From assembly GCA_017551845.1 (NCBI GenBank), contig JAFZKR010000002.1:1-12390 (forward strand): a stretch of DNA of 12,390 nucleotides, given 5' to 3'. This DNA is from Bacteroidaceae bacterium (lineage in GTDB: Bacteria > Bacteroidota > Bacteroidia > Bacteroidales > Bacteroidaceae). This document shows, in pieces, positions 1-7,060 of the stretch. Both the position numbers and the translations under genes were made by a program. Under the pieces are notes generated by a model, which did not search any database, was not told where the DNA came from, and was given only the letters and a program-made list of their open reading frames with translations. Each line of letters opens with the position of its first letter. Positions within the stretch are counted from its first letter, which is position 1.

Positions 1-190
1 CAGGACTATAAGGGTTGGGGACCATTAGCGGAGAGCGTTAAGCGGAGAGCCCACGGAAGATCCCGTTAAGAACGGCGTTTGTTCGAGGAACGTTCGACCC
101 GTAGGGGCGATGAGGACGAGTTCGCCGTTTAGGGTCTGGAGAGGTTCGGAGTAGCCTGGAGGTGTTGTCTCCCCAAAGTGATAGTTCCGC
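1..190 (+). ncRNA. Candidate structured RNA, 6S-like rod (possibly cut at left edge)
   Basis: No protein gene is supported here, but the segment folds by eye into one long rod. The closing stem pairs 3-9 with 181-187 and 15-21 with 170-176 (TTGGGGA/TCCCCAA). A purine-rich bubble follows (about 22-57 and 138-169), with a small hairpin on its 3' side (142-145/154-157). The apical arm pairs 58-64 with 132-137 (one bulged base), 71-77 with 123-129 (AACGGCG/CGCCGTT), 82-85 with 117-120, and ends in hairpin 94-100/104-110. Three pairs (4/186, 82/120, 145/154) are G-U if the + strand is transcribed but would be A-C mismatches on the - strand, which favours +. The length of about 185 nt, the central bubble and the 3'-side hairpin match the general architecture of 6S RNA, the RNA polymerase-binding regulator. 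The Bacteroidales-1 RNA family, which I recall being linked to 6S, is one candidate. The promoter would lie off the left edge, and I see no clear terminator. The family assignment is inference; another structured RNA is possible. Confidence 0.45.
27..50 (+). repeat. 10-nt direct repeat AGCGGAGAGC, two copies
   Basis: AGCGGAGAGC occurs exactly at 27-36 and again at 41-50, separated by GTTA. Both copies fall in the predicted unpaired 5' strand of the central bubble of the candidate RNA at 1-190. They may be functional, for example as alternative contact or template sites, or a small duplication. Confidence 0.6.
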
Positions 191-238
191 GGTGTTTCAG
201 ATACTGATACCACAAAAAGTTCCCAAGAAAAAAGTGCT

Positions 239-277
239 AAATGATACATATGGTGTCTGTCCGCAATTGTATCATTT
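239..277. promoter_or_regulatory. Perfect 10-bp inverted repeat upstream of pfkA (operator or terminator candidate)
   Basis: AAATGATACA (239-248) is the exact reverse complement of TGTATCATTT (268-277), with a 19-nt spacer. The arm centres are 29 bp apart. The right arm ends 2 nt before the -7 box at 280-287, so a dimeric regulator binding here would cover the pfkA promoter. The second reading is a stem-loop followed by TTTTG that ends the upstream RNA, but the stem is AT-rich and lies about 50 nt past that RNA's predicted end. The repeat is seen directly; its role is inferred. The rest of 191-303 holds only a weak hairpin (192-213) and the pfkA promoter. Confidence 0.4.
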
Positions 278-279
278 TG

Positions 280-287
280 TAACTTTG
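280..287 (+). promoter_or_regulatory. pfkA promoter, -7 box TAACTTTG
   Basis: TAACTTTG matches the Bacteroidota sigma-ABfr -7 consensus TAnnTTTG at every fixed base. It ends 16 nt before the pfkA ATG, predicting a leader of roughly a dozen bases. The -33 region around 256-260 is not a good TTTG. The same promoter probably serves the barrel gene downstream, since no box was found between the two genes. Confidence 0.6.
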
Positions 288-303
288 TAGCAAATTTGGA
301 AGT

Positions 304-1278
304 ATGGGTAAGATTAAGAGTATAGGTATATTGACATCGGGCGGTGATGCGCCGGGTATGAATGCGGCTATTCGTGCGGTGACACGTGCTGCTATATATG
401 AGGGTTGGAAGGTCTGGGGTATTTATCGCGGATATGAGGGCCTCATAAACGATGATGTCAAGGAGTTCACGACCGAGAGCGTATCGGGCATAATCTTTGA
501 GGGTGGAACTATATTGCGTACATCGCGCAGTAAGGAGTTTATGACCCCGGAGGGTCGGGCCAAAGCCTATCAGACAATCAAGAAGCATAAAATCGATGCA
601 CTTATAGTAATAGGTGGCAATGGATCGCTTTCAGGTGCACAGGAGCTTACAAGCGAGTATGACATTCCGGTAATAGGCCTGCCCGGTACAATTGACAATG
701 ACTTGTACGGGACCGATAACACTATAGGTTACGATACCGCCCTGAATACAATAGTTGATTGCGTCGATAAGATTCACGATACCGCCAACTCACATAACCG
801 CATATTCTTTATAGAGGTTATGGGCCGAGATGCCGGTTTCCTGGCTATGAACAGCGCAATAGCTGCCGGAGCCGAGGCTGCCATCATACCAGAGAGCAGC
901 ACCAACATAGACCAGCTGGCCGCCTATATTGAGCGCGGCATACGCAAATCCAAACGCAGTTCAATAGTGATAGTATCAGAGGCCGATGGAGGCGCAATGC
1001 ACTATGCCGAGCGTATGCACAACGAGTATCCTCAGTTTGATGTCCGCGTATCAATTCTTGGTTACGTACAGCGCGGAGGCCGCCCAAGTGCATTGGACCG
1101 CATTCTGGCCAGCCGTATGGGTGTGGCCGCAATCCAAGCCCTTAAAGAGGGGCAGCGCAACGTGATGATAGGCGTCATCAATGATAATATGGTGAACATC
1201 CCCATTGCCCAGGCTGTCAAGAAGGACAAACCTATAGGTGATGAACTGATAAACGTTCTCTCAGTACTCTCTATCTGA
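304..1278 (+). CDS. pfkA: 6-phosphofructokinase
   Basis: Phosphorylates fructose 6-phosphate to fructose 1,6-bisphosphate in the cytoplasm, the committed step of glycolysis. The 324 residues match the short bacterial PfkA (E. coli 320) over the full length. Visible motifs are the N-terminal nucleotide loop [13 protein letters not shown] (12-24), the catalytic PGTIDND segment (D131 equals the E. coli base D127), MGR at 173-175, and the sugar-binding QRGG at 256-259 followed by DRILASRMG. One residue is unusual: the ATP-site motif normally read GGDGS is GGNGS (104-108), with N106 at the place of E. coli D103. PPi-dependent enzymes usually show GGDD here, so ATP use remains likelier but is not certain. 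ATG 304 places the N-terminal loop at the normal distance and follows a consensus -7 box. The next gene starts 15 nt after the stop. Confidence 0.96.
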   Translation: MGKIKSIGILTSGGDAPGMNAAIRAVTRAAIYEGWKVWGIYRGYEGLINDDVKEFTTESVSGIIFEGGTILRTSRSKEFMTPEGRAKAYQTIKKHKIDALIVIGGNGSLSGAQELTSEYDIPVIGLPGTIDNDLYGTDNTIGYDTALNTIVDCVDKIHDTANSHNRIFFIEVMGRDAGFLAMNSAIAAGAEAAIIPESSTNIDQLAAYIERGIRKSKRSSIVIVSEADGGAMHYAERMHNEYPQFDVRVSILGYVQRGGRPSALDRILASRMGVAAIQALKEGQRNVMIGVINDNMVNIPIAQAVKKDKPIGDELINVLSVLSI

Positions 1279-1293
1279 GTTTTATTTGCAGGA

Positions 1294-4059
1294 ATGAATC
1301 TTAAAAGAATTGTTCTCTCCCTTTGCCTGTCGTTTTCGGCCATTCCTATGGTTGGCCAGATTATTATCAGTTCTTCCGCCGTCAGTAGCAATGACTGGAG
1401 CAGTCCTGAGATTGAGTCTTTGATGCGCACATACGTCAAGCAGGTTTTTCAGGTTGAAGGTAAGGTGTATGGTGTTGATGACTATGAGCCTGAACCCTAT
1501 CCGTTGCAGGGTGCGAACATTAAAGTCACCTGCATGGGCGATACCGCATCGTTCGACGGTTCGGCTGCCGATAAGGAGGGACGCTTCTGGGTATATATGT
1601 CTCGCCGCGACCGTCTCAGGGACACTCGCCTGCGCATCACCATATCTTATTTGGGTATGCAGACGCTTGACTCCATCATGAGTCCGTCCATGAGAAGGGA
1701 GAGCGGCATCCAGACATATTCTTTGAATCTTGACTCCGTACTCCTGCACAGCAACCCCATTACAAGCGAGGAGGTGGAGATAGTGGCGGAGCTGCAGCGC
1801 ATGTACCAACGGGGCGATACGATAATCTTCAATGCCGATGCATACGAGATGCCCACGGGAAGTGTCCTGCTGGATCTGGTACGCCGTCTGCCGGGACTCA
1901 AATACGCTGATGGTAAGATGACGTATCTTGGACGTGACATAAACGAGATACGTCTCAATGGTGACTCATTCTTCAAGCGTGACATGAGCATCGCCCTGAA
2001 CAACATGCCTGCGGAAAAGCTCAAGAGTCTCAAGGTTTATGAGGTGCCCGATGACACGTTGGATGTCATGAGTGACAACCATCTGGTGATGGATATGCAC
2101 ACCAAGGAGCCCATGGACCGCACAATATTCGCTAATATAGAAGCTGGTACTACCGGGAAACTTGACAAGTACAGATTTTCGATAGACGGATCCACCTGGA
2201 AGCAGGGTGGCTCTGAACTGTACGGTTCGTTCACCAGAAACACATTGCCGTACGAATACTCGCCTCAGCTCAAGACGGAGAACACTGACGGTAATCTCTA
2301 TTACAACAAATCATTTGACAAGACTAATGTGGACGCATCGGTCTCTTACGGAAGCAGATACAACGAAAACAAGACAGCCAGTTACAACAAGATGTTCATG
2401 CCGGAGTTTACGCAGAACTCTGTGAGTGAGAATACGAGTTCGAACGGCGGTCACAGCTGGAGCGGCAATGCCGGCATAATCCGTCGTCTGAAGGACAATC
2501 TATGGTATAACGTCAACTTGGATATGTCCAGAAACTGGAGTGACAACAGTAGCTACTCGGTGGATTCCATATCGAACGAGGGAGAGGGGCTTATCAGCTC
2601 CACAATCCAGTCAAGCACAGGCAACAGCCTGACAAGTTCATACGGTTTGAACAGCGGTTTGACTTGGAACTTCGGCCAGGATAAAAAGTACAATCTCCAT
2701 GTGAATATCAATATGGGGCGTTCCGATGGCGACGGCACCAGCATCAACAAGTCCGAGAGCCGTTTCCTTCAGTTGGGTGACAGCGTGCGAAGGGTGGATC
2801 ACAGGATATACACTCCGAACGAGTCAAACAACTACCGTTTTAACGCAAGCTTGGACCGCCGGATAAAAGAGGCCGGTTATCTGGGATTGGGATACTCTTT
2901 CTCATACGATGACGGAAAGAGCATCCAGCGTTATGAGGATGTCGGAACGGACGGTTCGTTGAGCGAGGTGGACTCCCTCTATTATGACAAGCGGAACAGT
3001 AACCTTACCAATTCTTTGAATCTGGATTACTATTATTCGGATTCCATATACAGGATAAACATCTCGGCCCAAGCTGCACCTGTACTCATGACCATTGATA
3101 ACCTGAACAAGATGCCGGGCAAGGATGATGAGCATATCCGTTACACAGGCATCCGATACTCAGCCAATACTGATTTCCGGGTCAAGGTGTTCAGAAAGAG
3201 CCAGATAGGATTGGGGTATAACTTTTCCAACGGATTGCCAGGGGTTCAGCAACTCTCAATGGTAACTGACTACAGTGACCCCATGAACATACATGAAGGT
3301 AACAGTTCACTCAAGAACTCTATTTCGCATAACGTTCATCTGGAGTTTCAGTATCAGTCATGGATGCGTACACGTGTGAGTTACGGAACTACAGTAAACC
3401 AGATTACGACCCTGACGCGGCTGAACAGACTGACGGGTGCCCGTATCACATCGCCTGAGAACATCAATGGTAACTGGAACATGAGCGAGTATCTTTTTCT
3501 CACCTATCCGTTTCAGGACCTTTCGGTCAATTTTACGGTCAACCACTCTCTTCGCCATAACGTAGCTTTCGTACAGTCTTTCTCCGATGCCGCAGCGAAC
3601 AAGAGTGCTACGGATTATAATCAGCTCACCTTAGGACTGGAGGGTGCCTATTCTGATCAGTTCTGGATGGTTCGTGCCGTAGCAGGTTATAACATTGACC
3701 GCAGCAAGAGCGACTATCTGGACAATGTTAGCGGAGGAAAGAGGTTCAACGCCGGTGCCGAAGTGTCATATCAGTCATCGATAGGGCTGGGTGCATCCAC
3801 ACAGTGCAATTATACACGTCCGTTCGGATATGAAATGGAATCGGCCAACCGTCCGGAATGTATTTGGAACATATCGGTTGAGTACAGTTTCCTGAAGAGC
3901 CGTCAGGCTACATTGAGCCTCACTTGGCGTGACATACTCAAGTCATACAACGGATTCTCGGCATCGGTGTCGGGTACGAGCTGGAACGAGAGCCGCACGT
4001 TCGGTGACACTTCCTTGTTCATTATCTCGTTCAGTTACCGGTTCAACGACTTCCGTTGA
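1294..4059 (+). CDS. Outer-membrane beta-barrel protein, TonB-dependent receptor-like
   Basis: A 921-residue exported protein. Residues 1-21 form a signal peptide (MNLKRIV, then a hydrophobic core ending near PMVGQ). Residues about 51-120 look like a carboxypeptidase-regulatory/Ig-like domain (VEGKVYGV...LQGANIKV). Residues about 175-255 resemble a TonB plug (LLDLVRRLPGL..., then the RLNGDSFF region and KSLKVYEVPDD). The rest alternates polar and aromatic residues in long antiparallel strands up to SFSYRFNDFR, typical of the Bacteroidota 'outer membrane protein beta-barrel' family (PF14905-type). Such proteins sit in the outer membrane and are thought to import or bind nutrients or to help with export; the substrate here cannot be read. 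No SusD-like lipoprotein is adjacent, so it is not a standard SusCD pair. It starts 15 nt after pfkA, with AGGA just before the ATG, and probably shares its transcript. Confidence 0.85.
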   Translation: MNLKRIVLSLCLSFSAIPMVGQIIISSSAVSSNDWSSPEIESLMRTYVKQVFQVEGKVYGVDDYEPEPYPLQGANIKVTCMGDTASFDGSAADKEGRFWVYMSRRDRLRDTRLRITISYLGMQTLDSIMSPSMRRESGIQTYSLNLDSVLLHSNPITSEEVEIVAELQRMYQRGDTIIFNADAYEMPTGSVLLDLVRRLPGLKYADGKMTYLGRDINEIRLNGDSFFKRDMSIALNNMPAEKLKSLKVYEVPDDTLDVMSDNHLVMDMHTKEPMDRTIFANIEAGTTGKLDKYRFSIDGSTWKQGGSELYGSFTRNTLPYEYSPQLKTENTDGNLYYNKSFDKTNVDASVSYGSRYNENKTASYNKMFMPEFTQNSVSENTSSNGGHSWSGNAGIIRRLKDNLWYNVNLDMSRNWSDNSSYSVDSISNEGEGLISSTIQSSTGNSLTSSYGLNSGLTWNFGQDKKYNLHVNINMGRSDGDGTSINKSESRFLQLGDSVRRVDHRIYTPNESNNYRFNASLDRRIKEAGYLGLGYSFSYDDGKSIQRYEDVGTDGSLSEVDSLYYDKRNSNLTNSLNLDYYYSDSIYRINISAQAAPVLMTIDNLNKMPGKDDEHIRYTGIRYSANTDFRVKVFRKSQIGLGYNFSNGLPGVQQLSMVTDYSDPMNIHEGNSSLKNSISHNVHLEFQYQSWMRTRVSYGTTVNQITTLTRLNRLTGARITSPENINGNWNMSEYLFLTYPFQDLSVNFTVNHSLRHNVAFVQSFSDAAANKSATDYNQLTLGLEGAYSDQFWMVRAVAGYNIDRSKSDYLDNVSGGKRFNAGAEVSYQSSIGLGASTQCNYTRPFGYEMESANRPECIWNISVEYSFLKSRQATLSLTWRDILKSYNGFSASVSGTSWNESRTFGDTSLFIISFSYRFNDFR

Positions 4060-4124
4060 ATCTTTCGGTAACCTTCCCCCAAGTGTTACTTTTGAACGGA
4101 TTATTACGGATGTAGGAAAAATTA

Positions 4125-4132
4125 TATCTTTG
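4125..4132 (+). promoter_or_regulatory. manC promoter, -7 box TATCTTTG
   Basis: TATCTTTG is a full match to TAnnTTTG and ends only 4 nt before the manC ATG. A -7 element normally ends a few bases before the transcription start, so transcription should begin at or within a few bases of the start codon. The -33 region is degenerate: a TTTG at 4091-4094 is too distant. The 77-nt gap 4060-4136 shows no convincing terminator for the barrel gene. Confidence 0.6.
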
Positions 4133-4136
4133 CAAT

Positions 4137-5501
4137 ATGGAAATAATTCTTTTGTCCGGAGGGTCCGGCAAACGCCTGTGGCCTCTTTCTAACAATGCCC
4201 GTTCCAAGCAGTTCCTTCAATTGCTTGAGAAACCCGGTGGTGGAATGGAATCTATGGTGCAGAGGGTGGTGCGTCAGATTCATGAGGCCCGTCTTACTGA
4301 GAGCATTACCATTGCCACGAATGCATCCCAAAGCGACATAATTCTGAATCAGATAGGTGAACTTGCTGAGATGGTCACTGAGCCTGAAAGGCGTGATACA
4401 TTCCCTGCAATAGCTTTGGCTGCGTCGTATCTGGCTCTGGAAAAACGATGCAGTCCTGATGAGACGGTGGTGGTTATGCCCAGTGACCCTTATACTGAGG
4501 CCGGGTATTTCGAAACAATCCGATATATGGTTCAGGCAGTGGAGTCCGATACTGCAGAACTGGTACTGATGGGAATAACCCCTACATATCCATCTACGAA
4601 ATTCGGTTATGTGGTTCCTGTCAGCAAGCCTGATGCCGGTTCACATGAAGCGGTCATGGTCAAGAGATTCACTGAGAAACCATCGGAAGAGAAAGCCGTA
4701 GAACTGCTGAATGAGGGTGCGCTGTGGAACGGCGGGATATTCGCGTTCAAGTTAGGCTATATCATGCAGATAGTCCGCAAATACGTGAATCATGGGACAT
4801 TTGCCGAGATACGTTCTGATTACGGCAAGTTCCCCAAGATAAGCTTTGACTATGAGGTGGCTGAGAAGGCATCATCGGTAGCTGTGGTTGCCTATAATGG
4901 CGAATGGAAGGACCTTGGTACCTGGAACAGTCTGACTGCCGAACTTTCATCCGTAACCATAGGTAATGCCAAGATGGGACCGGACTGTGATAATGTACAT
5001 GCCATTAACGAACTGGATATCCCCATGTTCGTAAACGGAATAAGCAATGCTGTCGTGGCTGCCAGCCCGGACGGAATACTTGTATGCGGAAAGGAGTACA
5101 GCGAGACCCTAAAGAGCCATGTTGATTCCTTAGGCACCCGACCCATGTTCGAGGAGCGCAGGTGGGGTTTATATCGTGTACTTGATTACAAACAGTTGCC
5201 CGACGGAATATGGTCACTCACAAAACTCATGACCATCGAGCCAGGGAAGAATATTAGTTATCAGCGTCATCTGCATCGCTCAGAGACTTGGACTATGATT
5301 GACGGGGAGGGACTGTTCGTGCTGAACGGAGATTGCAGGAAAGTAACCCGTGGTGATGTAGTGCGCATCCCGTGCGGAGACCTCCATGCAATCAGAGCCA
5401 TTTCCAAGATTACCTTAATAGAGGTCCTGATTGGGAACCCGTTGGTGGAAGAGGACATAGAGCGTTTTGATTTTGATTGGAATACAGTTTCGGAAAGTTG
5501 A
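4137..5501 (+). CDS. manC: Mannose-1-phosphate guanylyltransferase (ManC/CpsB type) with cupin domain
   Basis: Makes GDP-mannose from mannose 1-phosphate and GTP, the precursor for capsule, O-glycan and GDP-fucose synthesis. The 454 residues fit the two-domain ManC/AlgA length. The nucleotidyltransferase domain carries GGSGKRLWPLS (8-18), MPSDP, FTEKP (178-182) and WNGGIFAF. The C-terminal cupin domain begins near EERRWGLYRVLD and carries QRHLHRSETW (376-385), with Q376, H378, H380 and E383 where the metal ligands of type II phosphomannose isomerases lie, then GDVVRIPCGDLHAI. It may therefore also isomerise fructose 6-phosphate to mannose 6-phosphate, which would link it to the PFK substrate; this is not proven. 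ATG 4137 is the only possible start: an in-frame stop lies at 4113-4115, no other start codon lies between, and the catalytic loop begins at residue 8. The next gene begins 4 nt after the stop. Confidence 0.93.
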   Translation: MEIILLSGGSGKRLWPLSNNARSKQFLQLLEKPGGGMESMVQRVVRQIHEARLTESITIATNASQSDIILNQIGELAEMVTEPERRDTFPAIALAASYLALEKRCSPDETVVVMPSDPYTEAGYFETIRYMVQAVESDTAELVLMGITPTYPSTKFGYVVPVSKPDAGSHEAVMVKRFTEKPSEEKAVELLNEGALWNGGIFAFKLGYIMQIVRKYVNHGTFAEIRSDYGKFPKISFDYEVAEKASSVAVVAYNGEWKDLGTWNSLTAELSSVTIGNAKMGPDCDNVHAINELDIPMFVNGISNAVVAASPDGILVCGKEYSETLKSHVDSLGTRPMFEERRWGLYRVLDYKQLPDGIWSLTKLMTIEPGKNISYQRHLHRSETWTMIDGEGLFVLNGDCRKVTRGDVVRIPCGDLHAIRAISKITLIEVLIGNPLVEEDIERFDFDWNTVSES

Positions 5502-5505
5502 TTTT

Positions 5506-6951
5506 GTGCATAGACTAATTATTATATTTTTGCTCACTATTCTGCCCAGAGTGATACTCATTGCTCAGGTTTCTCCCAAGTTGGGTACTGACAATGCCAA
5601 TCCTGTCCTTGATTTCCTTTTTTCGGCCGATCCGACATCAGTCGAGTTCGAGGGCCGCTTATATGTATATGGCACAGGAGATCATGAACAGTATGAGAAA
5701 GCTGAGAAAAACGGATATGAAAAAATAAAGACACTTGTCATGATGTCAACTGATGACATGGTCAATTGGACATACCATGGACTTATTCCTGTAGGCGAAC
5801 TTGCCCCTTGGATAATCAACTCATGGGCTCCGAGCATCATTTCACGTAAGGAGGCCGACGGAAAGACACATTTCTATCTCTATTTTTCAAATAGCGGCTA
5901 TGGCACAGGTGTCCTTACCGCCGAATCTCCCGTCGGACCTTGGAAATCGCCATTGGACAGGAGTTTGGTTGATGCACATACACCGGGATTGGGCAACTGT
6001 GACGTGCCGTTTGATCCAGGAGCTGTGATTGACGATGCAGGTCGCGGCTGGATTACCTTCGGAGCACGTAATAGCAGGATAGCCGAATTAGGTGACGACC
6101 TAATATCAATAAAAAGTTCCTTTGTGCCCCTGCCGGCCAAAAGTCATTTTGAAGCCAATGAGCTCAACTATATCAACGGAACCTATGTCTATACATATAA
6201 TCTGGACTGGGAGGACCATAAGGACTGGAACCTTTCCAGCGTTATTCCACCACGTTGTTGCATGAGTTACATGACAAGTACAACTCCACTAGACTCTGCA
6301 TCTTGGCACTATGAGAATATGTACCTTAAGAATCCGGGTGATTTTGGTTATTTCGAACATAGCAACAATCATACCCACTTGCACAAGTATGATGGCAAGT
6401 GGTATCTGTTCTACCATACCTTGATGCTTCAGAGGTCGTTTGGCACACATGGCGGTTTCAGAAGTATCTGCGTCGATGAGGTTAATGTTGATGAAGTTAA
6501 TGTTCATATTGACGAATGTACGGCAAGTGTCAATGGAGTGAGTCAAATACGTAATCTCAATCCTTACAGACTCCAGCAGGCAGAGACATCGGCTGCAACT
6601 GAAGGAATACGTTTCGAACAGGGCGATAAGCCAGGAAACATGTATGTAAGGGTGGGCACTATGTCTGTAACCGACTCCAATCCCGAGCATGGAATAATAG
6701 AACTGCGCGGAGTCGATTTCGGACGAAGAGCCAGAACTTTCAGGATAAAGGCCTCTGGGAATGGCAGTATCAAGGTATGTGTTGATAATCCCGAAGGTCC
6801 TGTACTTGCCTTGCTTGAAACTGAGGGCGATGCAATGCATGAGTTCAAGACCAAATGCAACAAGGGTAAATCATTTTGCGGTGTTCACAGGCTTTATTTC
6901 GTACTCTCGGGTGATGTAAGGTTTGATCAATGGATGTTCACAGGACGTTGA
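5506..6951 (+). CDS. Secreted GH43 glycoside hydrolase with C-terminal CBM6-like domain
   Basis: Likely an exo-acting alpha-L-arabinofuranosidase or beta-xylosidase on plant cell-wall glycans; GH43 subfamily and substrate are not resolved. Numbering from GTG 5506 (481 residues): signal peptide about 1-20 (MHR, hydrophobic run, LIA|Q), so exported. The five-blade propeller shows the three GH43 acids: base D42 in SADPT, pKa modulator D170 in FDPGAVIDD, and acid E216 in FEANELNYINGTY. NNHTHLHKYDGKWYLFYH is also typical. The C-terminal ~125 residues, ending RLYFVLSGDVRFDQWMF, read as a CBM6 beta-sandwich; GH43 plus CBM6 is the layout of Bacillus arabinoxylan arabinofuranohydrolase. There is no in-frame ATG before the catalytic domain. 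GTG 5506 has GGAAAG 8 nt upstream and gives a clean signal peptide; TTG 5467 inside manC is the alternative. The gene is probably translationally coupled to manC. Confidence 0.86.
   Translation: MHRLIIIFLLTILPRVILIAQVSPKLGTDNANPVLDFLFSADPTSVEFEGRLYVYGTGDHEQYEKAEKNGYEKIKTLVMMSTDDMVNWTYHGLIPVGELAPWIINSWAPSIISRKEADGKTHFYLYFSNSGYGTGVLTAESPVGPWKSPLDRSLVDAHTPGLGNCDVPFDPGAVIDDAGRGWITFGARNSRIAELGDDLISIKSSFVPLPAKSHFEANELNYINGTYVYTYNLDWEDHKDWNLSSVIPPRCCMSYMTSTTPLDSASWHYENMYLKNPGDFGYFEHSNNHTHLHKYDGKWYLFYHTLMLQRSFGTHGGFRSICVDEVNVDEVNVHIDECTASVNGVSQIRNLNPYRLQQAETSAATEGIRFEQGDKPGNMYVRVGTMSVTDSNPEHGIIELRGVDFGRRARTFRIKASGNGSIKVCVDNPEGPVLALLETEGDAMHEFKTKCNKGKSFCGVHRLYFVLSGDVRFDQWMFTGR
6475..6504 (+). repeat. 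15-bp in-frame tandem duplication in the GH43 gene
   Basis: GATGAGGTTAATGTT (6475-6489) is followed at once by GATGAAGTTAATGTT (6490-6504), with one difference. It encodes DEVNV twice (residues 324-333 of the GTG-started protein), near the junction of the GH43 propeller and the CBM6-like domain. It looks like a replication-slippage duplication that keeps the frame. Confidence 0.7.
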
Positions 6952-7040
6952 AGCTTTCCTGGTGACACTGATTATTCTCCTTTCTGTAAACTGTTGAAAA
7001 CCTTTGTTCGTAATGGTGTATTGCTTTAGGGCAAATACGC

Positions 7041-7048
7041 TATTTTTG
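7041..7048 (+). promoter_or_regulatory. Promoter of the lplA-gcv operon, -7 box TATTTTTG
   Basis: TATTTTTG matches TAnnTTTG fully and ends 12 nt before the lplA ATG, predicting a leader of only about 8-10 nt. An ATTG at 7020-7023 could be a weak -33 element, though its 17-nt spacing is shorter than usual. The 109-nt gap 6952-7060 has no glycine riboswitch and no clear terminator. This box appears to drive the whole gcv operon, since no other consensus box was noticed in the small gaps downstream. Confidence 0.6.
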
Positions 7049-7060
7049 TATATTGTAGGT

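Noticed and set aside
25..588. 187-codon open frame on the - strand across the left intergenic region and pfkA
   Set aside because: More than half lies antisense to the well-supported pfkA gene, and the rest coincides with the structured RNA. The translation has no recognisable motif, and no TAnnTTTG box was found in a suitable place on that strand.
1062..1809. Long - strand frames opposite pfkA and the barrel gene
   Set aside because: Their translations carry no family signature, and the + strand genes there are supported by strong motifs; they are shadows of biased codon use.
1294..4059. SusC of a polysaccharide utilisation locus
   Set aside because: No SusD-like lipoprotein follows, and the barrel reads as the PF14905-type family rather than a SusC with its usual motifs.
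4081..4094. AAGT-GTT-ACTT hairpin followed by TTT after the barrel gene as a terminator
   Set aside because: A four-pair stem with a three-base loop is too weak to support a call.
6940..6965. Hairpin CACAGGA/TCCTGGTG over the GH43 stop codon as a terminator
   Set aside because: The stem has a bulge, is short, and has no T-run after it.
6952..7060. Glycine riboswitch upstream of the gcv operon
   Set aside because: The gap is 109 nt and the promoter box lies 12 nt from the ATG, so no room is left in the transcript for an aptamer.
7004..7060. Upstream in-frame ATG (7004) for lplA
   Set aside because: It lies before the promoter box at 7041-7048, and the added 19 residues do not look like part of the ligase family.
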